DNA of 12,420 nucleotides, from NCBI GenBank assembly GCA_013696365.1, contig JACCYS010000185.1, forward strand, positions 1-12,420, given 5' to 3'. Below the pieces are notes generated by a model. It did not search any database. It was given only the letters and a program-made list of their open reading frames with translations, and was not told the DNA's origin. Source of the DNA: Nocardioidaceae bacterium. GTDB taxonomy: Bacteria > Actinomycetota > Actinomycetes > Propionibacteriales > Nocardioidaceae. Positions 1-7,644 of this stretch are shown piece after piece. Position numbers and translations under genes: made by a program. Position 1 is the stretch's first letter. Each line of letters begins with the position of its first letter.

Positions 1-1929
1 GAAGGCGGTGGTCATCATCGCCGACTTGATCTCCATCGGCGTCCACGCGGGGTGCAGGTCGCGCAGCAGCAGACCGAGCCCGGCGATGTGCGGCGACGAC
101 ATCGAGGTGCCGGAGTAGAAGTCGTACTTGCGGCCGTAGTTGGCGTCGGTGGGCACCACCGAGGCCAGCACGTCCACACCCGGTGCCGAGATGTCCGGCT
201 TCAGGACGTCACCACCGCCAGCCAGCGAGGGACCGCGCGAGGAGAACGCGGCGACCTCGGGGACCTGGGTGTCGCTGCCCTCGGCCACCCCGGCGAGAAT
301 CGCCGCGGTCGCATCAGGGTTGCCGCCGACGTAGGCGTAGATCGGGTCGTAGGCCGGGGTCTCCAGGTGCACGGTCGGCACGAAGTGGTTGTCGGCGTTG
401 ACCCCCTCCTCGCCGGGCGGGTTGATCAGGATCATGCCGGCCCCGCCCGCCTGGTCGACGGCGAAGCTCTTGTCGACCCGGGCGATGGCACCGCGGTCGC
501 AGACCACGATCTTGTCCTGTACGGCGGCCGGGTCGAGGCTGCCGGGGGTGCACAGTTGCGCGTCCGCGGCAGCTGACCCGTCGGCTGCGGAGTCGACGGC
601 CAGCACGGCCGAGGTCTGCGGCAGCCCCTCGGTCAGGGAGGCGCCGATGTAGCGGTCGCCGATGCCCAGCTCGACGGTCGACTCCAAGATCTTGTGGGTG
701 CTCGCGGCAACGGTGGTGATCCACGGGCTCGGGTGAGCGGTGGTGTTTGCCTCCGGCCCGCTGTTGCCCGACGACGCCGCCACGAACACGTTCGCCGCTG
801 CAGCGTTCAGGAAGGCGATCTCCACCGGGTCGATGTAGCTGTCCTGGCTGCCGCTGATGGAGTAGTTGATCGCGTCGACCCCGTCGGCGACGGCGTCGTT
901 GATGGCCGCGACCGAGTCGGAGGTGAAGCAGCCGCCGGAAGCCCCGGGAGCGGCGTCCCAGCAGACCTTGTAGGGGGCCAGCCGGGCGGCGGGCGCCATC
1001 CCGCTGATCGACGTGTAGCGGGTGCCCTCGCTCTTGGGGTTCTTAACGTAGCGTCCGGCCGAGGTTGAGGCGGTGTGTGTGCCGTGTCCGCCGGCGTCCC
1101 GCGGCGAGAGGTACTCGAAGTCGGCGACGTTGCCCGCGCCGAACCCGTCGACGTAGTAGCGACCGCCGATCAGCTTGTTGTTGCAGGCGCCGGCGAAGGA
1201 GCCGTCGTCACCGGGGTCGCAGTCGCCGGTGTAGCCGAGACTGTCCGCGGTCGCGGCGCGACTGTCGCCCTTGTTGAAGCTGCGGAACGACCGCGACTCC
1301 GGCCAGATGCCGGAGTCGACCACGCCGATCACCGTCGACGAGCCGGCACCGTCGGTGCCCTTCCTGCCCAGTTGCTTCCACAGACCGTTCGGCCCGCGCA
1401 GCCCGAGGAAGCGTGGCGACTTGTTCGTCGTCGGCTTACGCAGCTCGTCCGGAGTGACTGCCAGGACGGCCGGGTCCTTGCTCAGCGCGGCCGCCTGCTT
1501 GGCCCTGAGGTCTGCGGTGAAACCGTTGGTCACCGTGGTGAACCGGGCCGAGACGGCGCCGGTGCTGATGCCGGCACGGGCGATGATGCGCTGCTGGCGG
1601 CGGTCCAGCAGCCCGTCATAGCGGCGTGCGGCCCGGCTGTCGGCGTCGAACTTCTTGCCGTCGGCGGGGACGGTGGCGGAATAGCCGGTCAGTCCGCCGT
1701 CATAGGCAGCGGTGGGCGCCTGCTGCAGCAGCACGACGTAGCGCCCGTTCTTGAAGACGGGGCTCGGCGAGAGCTCGGTCCTGGAGTCAGGAGTGGCGGG
1801 GTCCGAGGGCGCGGCTGGGAACGTCGCAGTGGCTGGCGCAGCAACACCAACAAGAGCCAGGCCCGCGATGGCGACCCCCGCTGCTGCGTACCTCCCTCGG
1901 CTCCGTCCGATGATCGATCGGTGGGACAC
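1..1929 (-). CDS. Secreted subtilisin-like serine protease (S8 family, PA insert), 3' end cut by window
   Basis: An exported endopeptidase of the subtilase family; 643 codons are visible and the C-terminus lies outside the window. A signal peptide (residues 1-35: Arg-rich start, hydrophobic core, APATA before the likely cut) is followed by an inhibitor_I9-type propeptide (about 60-170; it begins GRYVVLLQQAP). The catalytic triad is visible: Asp205 in VIGVVDSGIWPES, His282 in GGHGTHTAS and Ser609 in SGTSMSSPHIAG, with oxyanion Asn389 in SSGNSGPE. A protease-associated (PA) domain is inserted around 440-540. The SGIWPES motif and the PA insert resemble the cucumisin/plant-type branch, also common in actinomycetes. 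The GTG at 1927-1929 was chosen because AAAGG lies 8 bases upstream; an in-frame GTG 9 bases earlier overlaps that site. It is separated from the upstream corC-like gene by 119 bases, so it is probably its own transcription unit. The substrate cannot be told from sequence. Confidence 0.93.
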   Translation of the reverse strand, partial: MSHRSIIGRSRGRYAAAGVAIAGLALVGVAAPATATFPAAPSDPATPDSRTELSPSPVFKNGRYVVLLQQAPTAAYDGGLTGYSATVPADGKKFDADSRAARRYDGLLDRRQQRIIARAGISTGAVSARFTTVTNGFTADLRAKQAAALSKDPAVLAVTPDELRKPTTNKSPRFLGLRGPNGLWKQLGRKGTDGAGSSTVIGVVDSGIWPESRSFRSFNKGDSRAATADSLGYTGDCDPGDDGSFAGACNNKLIGGRYYVDGFGAGNVADFEYLSPRDAGGHGTHTASTSAGRYVKNPKSEGTRYTSISGMAPAARLAPYKVCWDAAPGASGGCFTSDSVAAINDAVADGVDAINYSISGSQDSYIDPVEIAFLNAAAANVFVAASSGNSGPEANTTAHPSPWITTVAASTHKILESTVELGIGDRYIGASLTEGLPQTSAVLAVDSAADGSAAADAQLCTPGSLDPAAVQDKIVVCDRGAIARVDKSFAVDQAGGAGMILINPPGEEGVNADNHFVPTVHLETPAYDPIYAYVGGNPDATAAILAGVAEGSDTQVPEVAAFSSRGPSLAGGGDVLKPDISAPGVDVLASVVPTDANYGRKYDFYSGTSMSSPHIAGLGLLLRDLHPAWTPMEIKSAMMTTAF

Positions 1930-1997
1930 GAGTGGCACCTTTCACACAAAAAGACGCAGGGTCGACGGTGGTCGCCCCGCGTGACGGCATTGGTACG

Positions 1998-2027
1998 TAC
2001 TGTGTCCGATCAAACATATCGAGTCAA
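1998..2027 (-). promoter_or_regulatory. Candidate promoter of the S8 protease gene
   Basis: On the minus strand TTGACT (2027-2022) matches the -35 consensus well. ACAGTA (2003-1998), 18 bases downstream, is a weak -10. The 8-bp palindrome GTACGTAC (1993-2000) overlaps the -10 region and could be an operator half or chance. The leader to the GTG start is about 65 bases. Position and -35 support it; the -10 is poor. Confidence 0.35.
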
Positions 2028-2048
2028 TACCCTGATGCCGGAAAGGTG

Positions 2049-3461
2049 TTACATCGAGGTGTCGGCCGATAGTGGCTGCTCCGTGGGGTCCGCATCGTCC
2101 GTATGGTCACCGCGGGGAGCCGCCGTGCTGGCTGACCGCTGGGTGCTGCCGGTGGTCAGATGCGCGCCGTTGACCAAGCCGTCGTGGGTCGATCTTCCGA
2201 CGACGACACTGCCGATGCGGTTGCGGCGACCGGTCGGCGCCTGCGCCTCAAAACGCAAACCCTCGACCTCGACCATGCTGCCCGCGATCGGCACCTTGCC
2301 TAGGTGCTTTGCCAGCAGACCGCCCACGGAGTCGACGTCCTCATCGTCGACCCGTACGCCACAGACGTCGACGAGCCGGTCGATCGGGAAGCGTGCACTG
2401 ACCCGCACCCGACCATCGGGCAGGTGCTCGATGTCGTCCGGCTCCACGTCGTACTCGTCGGTGATCTCGCCGACGATCTCCTCCAGGATGTCCTCGATGG
2501 TCACCATGCCGGCGGTGCCGCCGTACTCGTCGACCACGATCGCGACGTGCATGCGCTGGGTCTGCATCTCCCGCAGCAACACGTTGACGGGTTTGGAGTC
2601 GGGTACGAACAGACTTCCGCGCATGACCTTCTCGATGCGCTCGGCCGACTCGGCGTCGCGGTTCTCAAAGACCCGCCGCACCACGTCTTTGAGGTAGGCC
2701 ATGCCGACCACGTCGTCGATGCTGTCGCCGACCACCGGGATCCGGCTGAAGCCTGAGCGCAGCGCAAGCGACACCACCTGCCGCAGCGTCTTGTAGCGCT
2801 CGATCACCACCATCTCGGTCCGCGGCACCATCACCTCGCGCACGAGGGTGTCGCCGAGCTCGAAGACGGAGTGGATCATCTGGCGCTCGCCGTGCTCGAT
2901 GAGTGCACTCTGCTCGGCCAGGTCGACCATCTCGCGCAGCTCGGCCTCAGAGGCGAACGGACCCTCGGCGAAGCCCCTGCCCGGAGTGAGTGCGTTGCCG
3001 ACCAGGATCAGCACCCGTGCGATCGGACCGAGAACCGTGGCCAGCGCGACCGCGGGGCCGGCAGCGAACAAGGCAACCGTCTCGGCATGCTGTCGGCCGA
3101 GGGTGCGGGGGGCCACCCCGATCACCACGTACGAGATGACCACCATCACGCCTGCGGCCAGCAGGATGCGGCTCCACCAGGCGTCGAAGGCGTCGGCAAC
3201 GACCAGCGCGACCAACACGATCGCGGTGGTCTCTGCCACCATCCGAAGCAACAGCAGCGTGTTCAGGTAGCGCGGTGGGTCCTGGGCGACGGTCAGCACC
3301 CGGTCCGCACGGCTGCGCCCCGCCTCGACCAGCTCAGCGGCGCGGGCCTTGGACAGCGCAGACAGGGCCGCCTCGGCGCTCGCCAGCAGGCCGGCCACAA
3401 CCACCAGCACCCCGCCGAGACCCAGCAGCCATGCGTCGGTGGCGTTCCAGAGAGTGCTCAT
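2049..3461 (-). CDS. CNNM/CorC-type membrane protein with CBS pair (hemolysin C family)
   Basis: A 470-residue integral membrane protein of the DUF21 (CNNM)-CBS-CorC_HlyC architecture. The family is linked to Mg2+/Co2+ homeostasis, and the old name 'hemolysin' is not evidence of toxicity. The N-terminal 160 residues hold about four hydrophobic segments (near 10-32, 60-85, 96-118 and 125-150). Two CBS domains follow (about 200-330; PRTEMVVIE opens the first and VVDEYGGTAGMVTIEDILEEIVGEI closes the second), then the CorC/HlyC domain (about 345-425). The last 40 residues are polar and low in complexity. The ATG at 3459-3461 overlaps the ybeY stop (ATGA), implying translational coupling; an upstream in-frame ATG 18 codons earlier would lie inside ybeY and is not preferred. 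It is the last gene of the HIT-phoH-ybeY run. The transported ion is inferred from the family only. Confidence 0.93.
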   Translation of the reverse strand: MSTLWNATDAWLLGLGGVLVVVAGLLASAEAALSALSKARAAELVEAGRSRADRVLTVAQDPPRYLNTLLLLRMVAETTAIVLVALVVADAFDAWWSRILLAAGVMVVISYVVIGVAPRTLGRQHAETVALFAAGPAVALATVLGPIARVLILVGNALTPGRGFAEGPFASEAELREMVDLAEQSALIEHGERQMIHSVFELGDTLVREVMVPRTEMVVIERYKTLRQVVSLALRSGFSRIPVVGDSIDDVVGMAYLKDVVRRVFENRDAESAERIEKVMRGSLFVPDSKPVNVLLREMQTQRMHVAIVVDEYGGTAGMVTIEDILEEIVGEITDEYDVEPDDIEHLPDGRVRVSARFPIDRLVDVCGVRVDDEDVDSVGGLLAKHLGKVPIAGSMVEVEGLRFEAQAPTGRRNRIGSVVVGRSTHDGLVNGAHLTTGSTQRSASTAAPRGDHTDDADPTEQPLSADTSM

Positions 3462-3954
3462 CGCCACGCCTGCTTCTGCTGATGGGCCTCGGTGCGCGGC
3501 CGCAGCTGGCGCCACTCGGCCAGCAGCCGGGCCTGTAGGTCGAACATCTCACGGTGCTCGTCGGGGTCGCCATGCTCGTAGCCGAGCAGGTGCAAGATGC
3601 CGTGCACCGCCAGTAGGTCGACCTCATCGGCCGGCGAGTGGCCATGCTCGGGAGCCTGCTCGGCGGCGACCGCAGGGCACAACGCCAGGTCACCGAGGTA
3701 GCCCTCGGGCAGGTCCTCCACGTCGCCGTCTGCGTGCCCGGGGGTGAGCTCGTCGATCGGGAATGCCAGCACGTCTGTCGACCCCGTCTTGTCCATCCAC
3801 TGCGCGTTCAGCGCGGCGATGGTGTCGGTGTCGACGAGTCGTACGCATAGCTCGGTGCGTGGGTGCAGCCGCATCCGCTGCAGCACGAAACGGGCCAGCA
3901 GCGACAGCTGCTCCACATCGACGTCGGTGCCGGACTCGTCCAGGACCTCGACCG

Positions 3955-3958
<4 letters not shown>
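3458..3958 (-). CDS. ybeY: Endoribonuclease YbeY (rRNA maturation factor)
   Basis: A metal-dependent single-strand endoribonuclease acting in 16S rRNA 3'-end maturation and late 30S quality control in the cytoplasm. The protein has 166 residues, the usual length. The UPF0054 signature HGILHLLGYEH is present with the three metal ligands His119, His123 and His129, and the upstream STDVLAFP block (60-67) is also present. The position of the conserved Arg of E. coli YbeY appears as WMDKTGSTDV, as is usual in actinomycete members. The ATG at 3956-3958 overlaps the phoH stop by 4 bases and its own stop overlaps the next gene's ATG, so phoH, ybeY and the CorC-like gene are probably one translationally coupled unit. 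Confidence 0.97.
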
Positions 3959-4980
<1,022 letters not shown>

Positions 4981-5071
4981 CGGCGCCCCCCGGTGGGGCT
5001 GTCCTCCTCGGTCGGGCGGTGTGGTGCGGGCCCGACCATCGTACGGCCTGTGGTCCTGGCCGTGCTCCGAC

Positions 5072-5440
5072 TCAGCCCGGTGGCCAGTCGAACCGGCGGC
5101 CGCCGAGCACGTGCGCGTGACAGTGGAAGACAGTCTGGTTGGCGCTGGCGCCGGTGTTGAACACCACCCGGTAGCCGTCATCCAGCCCCTCGCCGGTCAC
5201 GATGTCGGCCACCGCGGCGCCGATTGCCGCCACGTCGTCGGGGGCTGCGACGGCCAGCGCGGCGACATCTGGCTCGTGTCGTCGTGGGATGATCAGCACG
5301 TGCGTCGGTGCCTGCGGGTTCACGTCGCGGAACGCGACCGTCCGGTCCGACTCGTGCACCACCTCGGCCGGCACGTCACCCCGCACGATCCCGCAGAACA
5401 AGCACTCTGACCCCTCTGACCCCTCTGACCCACTGTCCAC
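5072..5440 (-). CDS. HIT-family (histidine triad) nucleotide hydrolase
   Basis: A small cytoplasmic HINT-like phosphoramidase/nucleotide hydrolase of 122 residues. The triad is HCHAHVLGG with His106, His108 (the nucleophile by family analogy) and His110, preceded by NTGASANQTVF. CLFC (Cys13, Cys16) is the zinc-site pair seen in HINT proteins. The GTG at 5438-5440 is the furthest in-frame start; an in-frame TAG lies four codons upstream. Residues 3-12 are built from a tandem Gly-Ser-Glu repeat (three 9-bp DNA units) and are not part of the HIT fold, so the true start might instead be the TTG of CLFC. The gene heads the HIT-phoH-ybeY-corC run and is divergent from the sigma-factor gene. Its physiological substrate is unknown. 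Confidence 0.93.
   Translation of the reverse strand: MDSGSEGSEGSECLFCGIVRGDVPAEVVHESDRTVAFRDVNPQAPTHVLIIPRRHEPDVAALAVAAPDDVAAIGAAVADIVTGEGLDDGYRVVFNTGASANQTVFHCHAHVLGGRRFDWPPG
5405..5431. repeat. Three perfect 9-bp tandem repeats in the HIT gene start
   Basis: CTCTGACCC occurs three times head to tail on the + strand (5405-5413, 5414-5422, 5423-5431). Read on the minus strand it encodes GSE three times, in frame, at the N-terminus of the HIT protein. Unit-length changes would not shift the frame. Confidence 0.95.
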
Positions 5441-5458
5441 CCCCGCACCCTAGCCCGC

Positions 5459-5520
5459 GATCCGTCACTTTTGGCGTGCCGATCCGTCACTTCTGGCGTG
5501 CCGATCCGTCACTTCCGGCG
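5459..5520. repeat. Three 22-bp direct repeats upstream of the sigma-factor gene
   Basis: Units begin at 5459, 5481 and 5503. Each starts GATCCGTCACTT and continues with a T/C-variable base or two, then GGCG. Units one and two differ at one base; the third matches for about 18-19 bases and then diverges. They fill the space between the divergent HIT and sigma genes. A 22-bp period is close to two helical turns, as expected for same-face protein sites, but no known binding motif is recognised and they could equally be a dispersed genomic repeat. Confidence 0.93.
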
Positions 5521-5530
5521 GGGAGTTGAT

Positions 5531-5557
5531 GTCAACCGGAGTGGCAACGCGCGCGTC
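5531..5557 (+). promoter_or_regulatory. Candidate ECF-type promoter of the sigma/Gmad2 operon
   Basis: GTCAAC (5531-5536) and CGTC (5554-5557) are 17 bases apart, resembling the AAC / CGTC elements of ECF-sigma promoters. ECF operons are often self-activated, so this would fit autoregulation. It lies just downstream of the 22-bp repeats. No transcript data are available to confirm it. Confidence 0.35.
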
Positions 5558-5620
5558 GTACAGATATGACGGCACAGTTCGCAGCAAGCCCGCAACGCGG
5601 AGTGACTGCCACGCGCACGC

Positions 5621-5627
5621 AGGGAGG
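5621..5627 (+). promoter_or_regulatory. Strong Shine-Dalgarno that fixes the sigma-factor start
   Basis: AGGGAGG lies 7 bases ahead of the in-frame GTG at 5635. The in-frame ATG at 5566 has no comparable site. This argues for the shorter protein. Confidence 0.7.
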
Positions 5628-5634
5628 CCAGCTG

Positions 5635-6147
5635 GTGGCCGCCGAGCCCAAGCCCGAGTCTGCCGACGACGCAGTCGAGCGACTCTATGCCCAGCACTGG
5701 GCCAACCTGGTCCGGCTCGGCACCCTGCTGGTCCGTGACCGCGGGGCCGCCGAGGACGTCACGCAGGACGCGTTCGTCGCATTGCACGGCCGGTGGGACC
5801 GGGTCCGCGAGCACGACAAGGCGCTGGCGTACCTGCGGCGCAGCGTCGTCAACGGCTGCCACTCCGCCGGTCGCCGCACCGCCGTCGCCCAGCGGCACCG
5901 CCCGGAGGCGCCACCGGACGTGGCAAGCGCCGAGATCTCCGTGCTGGCGACCGAGCGCCGGTCCGAGGTGTTCGCCGCGCTGGCGACCCTGCCACGCCGA
6001 CAGCGCGAGGTGCTCGTGCTGCGGCACTGGCTCGACCTGTCGGAGACCGAGATCGCCAGCACGCTGCGCATCTCGCGCGGCTCGGTCAAGTCCCACTCCT
6101 CGCGCGGGCTCAAGGCCCTGCGCACGACCCTGGAGCGCACGCCATGA
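5635..6147 (+). CDS. SigE-family (ECF-like) RNA polymerase sigma factor
   Basis: An alternative sigma factor that directs RNA polymerase to a small regulon. The protein has 170 residues, the usual length for the actinobacterial SigE family (two-domain sigma70). Region 2 spans about 13-75 (LYAQHWANLVRLGTLLV, then AAEDVTQDAFVAL and AYLRRSVVNGC). Region 4 spans about 110-168 (LPRRQREVLVLRHW, then SETEIASTLRISRGSVKSHSSRGLKALR, the helix-turn-helix). The GTG at 5635 is preferred over the ATG at 5566, which would add 23 residues without homology, because of the ribosome site at 5621-5627. The stop overlaps the next gene's ATG (ATGA at 6144-6147), so the two are translationally coupled. No C-terminal SnoaL-type extension is present. 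Regulon and inducing signal cannot be told from sequence. Confidence 0.93.
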   Translation: MAAEPKPESADDAVERLYAQHWANLVRLGTLLVRDRGAAEDVTQDAFVALHGRWDRVREHDKALAYLRRSVVNGCHSAGRRTAVAQRHRPEAPPDVASAEISVLATERRSEVFAALATLPRRQREVLVLRHWLDLSETEIASTLRISRGSVKSHSSRGLKALRTTLERTP

Positions 6148-6770
6148 ACACCCACGACGACACCGACCGTGAGCTGCGCGAGGCGGTCCGCTCCTACGGC
6201 CAGTCCGTGCAACCGTCCGACCGGCTGGGCGCGATCCGCGCCCGTACGCGGGGGGCGAGCGCCGCCGGCGCTGGCTCGGCCGCCGGCTCCCGTACGGGGT
6301 GGTGGCGCGGGCCGTGGCTGCTGGCCGGGGGCGCTGGGGTGCTCGCGGCATCGGTGATCGCCATGAGTGTCATCGCCATCGGACCGGGCCCAAGTGGCAG
6401 CGAAACGCCCGCTGTCGGCCCCTCCGGCGACGGGCAGACGTCAGCCGAGCCGTCCCCGAGCGCTAGCGCCCAGCCTGGAGTTCAACCACCGATCCTCATC
6501 GACTCCCCCGCCGGCGGCGCGACGGTGTCCAGCCCAGTCTCGGTCAGCGGCACCAGCGACACGTTCGAGGCGAACGTGACTTGGGAGGTGCTCCAGGGCG
6601 ACCGCGTCGTCCAGGACGGCAGCACGATGGGCGGGACGCTGGGCAAGCGGCGCCCGTTCACCTTCGACGTCCAGCTCGCACCAGGCGAGTACACGATCCG
6701 GGCGTACGCGCTGTCCCAAGAGGACGGCAGCCTGGCCGCCGAGGACACCAAGGCGATCACGGTCGAGTGA
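6144..6770 (+). CDS. Single-pass membrane protein with Gmad2 Ig-like domain, likely sigma-factor partner
   Basis: A 208-residue protein of unproven function. A short polar cytoplasmic part (1-52, including NTHDDTDRELREAVRSYG) precedes one transmembrane segment (about 57-79). A Pro/Ser-rich linker (about 80-117) leads to a C-terminal Gmad2 domain (about 118-207: ILIDSPAGGATVSSPVSVSG near its start and FTFDVQLAPGEYTIRAYA later). Gmad2 is an Ig-like domain first noted in spore-germination proteins and common on actinomycete surface proteins. Coupling by ATGA to a SigE-family sigma gene suggests an anti-sigma or sensor role with the Gmad2 domain outside the membrane; no ZAS zinc motif is visible in the short N-terminal part. 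Alternatively it may just be an envelope protein controlled by the sigma factor. Confidence 0.85.
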   Translation: MNTHDDTDRELREAVRSYGQSVQPSDRLGAIRARTRGASAAGAGSAAGSRTGWWRGPWLLAGGAGVLAASVIAMSVIAIGPGPSGSETPAVGPSGDGQTSAEPSPSASAQPGVQPPILIDSPAGGATVSSPVSVSGTSDTFEANVTWEVLQGDRVVQDGSTMGGTLGKRRPFTFDVQLAPGEYTIRAYALSQEDGSLAAEDTKAITVE

Positions 6771-6799
6771 CGGCGCTACGCCTCCGGTCGTGCCGTCAC
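6767..6799. terminator. Hairpin between the convergent Gmad2 and rsmE genes
   Basis: GTGACGGC (6767-6774) pairs perfectly with GCCGTCAC (6792-6799). Two further pairs (G-U and C-G) extend the stem to 10, with a 13-base loop. It includes the Gmad2 gene's stop codon and ends 17 bases before the rsmE stop. There is no U-tract, as is common in high-GC actinomycetes. Being symmetric it could serve both strands. Confidence 0.55.
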
Positions 6800-6815
6800 C
6801 CCCTCGGCGTACGGG

Positions 6816-7637
6816 TCAGCGCCAGCGGGTGGCGGCGAGCACGACACCGGCCGCGACTGCACCGGCCGTCGACGTACGCAGCACCGTGTCGCCGAGTCGT
6901 GCGGCGCTGGGTGCGCCCTGCGGGGTACGAAATGCGCGGATCGGGGACTGGGGGGGTGGCGGGCGAACCGATGCGCCTGGCACACCGAGGGCAGCGAGCT
7001 CCGCCGCGCCGATCCCTCCCTCGGGACCGATGACCAGCACCACGTCGCCGCGCTCGGGCAGCGGCACTGCGCCTAACGCCAGCGGGGCATCCTCGTGCAG
7101 CACCAGACCGACATGCGCGGAGGCCAGCAACGTCGCTACCGCCGCAGTGGACGCGACAACCCCCGGACAATCAACAAGGGGAGGTGCCACCTCGCAGAAC
7201 CAGGACCGCCGGGCCTGCTTGCCGGCCTCCAAGGCCCACGCGCGCCACTTGCCGAGCAGCCGCTCGCCGCGCTCGCCGGCCACCCGCACCTGGCTGCGCT
7301 CGGAAGCCCACGGCACGATCCGGTCGACACCCACCTCGACGAGCGCCTGCACCGCAAGCTCGGCCCGGTCGCCCTTCGGCACCGCCTGCACGACGGTCAA
7401 CCGCGGCGTCGGCGCCGGCACAGACACGGGGGCACCGACCGACACGCTGACCGAGCCCTTGCCGACGGTGGCGACCGGCCCCTCGACGTACGAGCCACGA
7501 CCGTCCGTCACACGCACCTGCTCGCCGACGGCCAGGCGGCGTACGACCGCGGCGTGATGCCCCTCGCCGCCGTCGAGCACCAGCCCGCCATCGTCGCTGG
7601 CGTCGAGCGACTCCCGCCAGAACACAGGAACGCTCAT
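6816..7637 (-). CDS. rsmE: 16S rRNA (uracil1498-N3)-methyltransferase RsmE, with a 22-residue insert
   Basis: A SPOUT-class enzyme that methylates U1498 of 16S rRNA using S-adenosylmethionine. It has 273 residues, somewhat longer than the usual 240-250. The N-terminal PUA-like part (GGEGHHAAVVRRLAVGE, 23-39) is followed by the trefoil-knot domain with AVPKGDRAELAVQALVEVGVDRIVPW (85-110), GPEGG (204-208) and LRTSTAG (253-259). Between GPEGG and LRTSTAG there are about 21 more residues than in E. coli RsmE; the extra block (226-247, DNA 6897-6962) begins PPPPQSP, ends GAPSAAR, and sits exactly between conserved VR and LGD. The frame is kept, so the protein may work with an enlarged loop. The ATG at 7635-7637 lies 7 bases after the dnaJ stop, as in an operon. 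Confidence 0.95.
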   Translation of the reverse strand: MSVPVFWRESLDASDDGGLVLDGGEGHHAAVVRRLAVGEQVRVTDGRGSYVEGPVATVGKGSVSVSVGAPVSVPAPTPRLTVVQAVPKGDRAELAVQALVEVGVDRIVPWASERSQVRVAGERGERLLGKWRAWALEAGKQARRSWFCEVAPPLVDCPGVVASTAAVATLLASAHVGLVLHEDAPLALGAVPLPERGDVVLVIGPEGGIGAAELAALGVPGASVRPPPPQSPIRAFRTPQGAPSAARLGDTVLRTSTAGAVAAGVVLAATRWR

Positions 7638-7644
7638 CGGTCGA

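Noticed and set aside
1993..2000. GTACGTAC palindrome as an operator
   Set aside because: An 8-bp palindrome is short and single; kept only as a remark under the promoter.
1075..2697. Long + strand open frame (540 codons) opposite the protease and CorC-like genes
   Set aside because: It crosses the intergenic region, has no homology and an Arg/Ser/Pro-rich composition; it is the complement shadow of two well-supported genes.
5459..5520. CRISPR array
   Set aside because: The 22-bp units are directly adjacent, with no variable spacers, and no cas genes are present.
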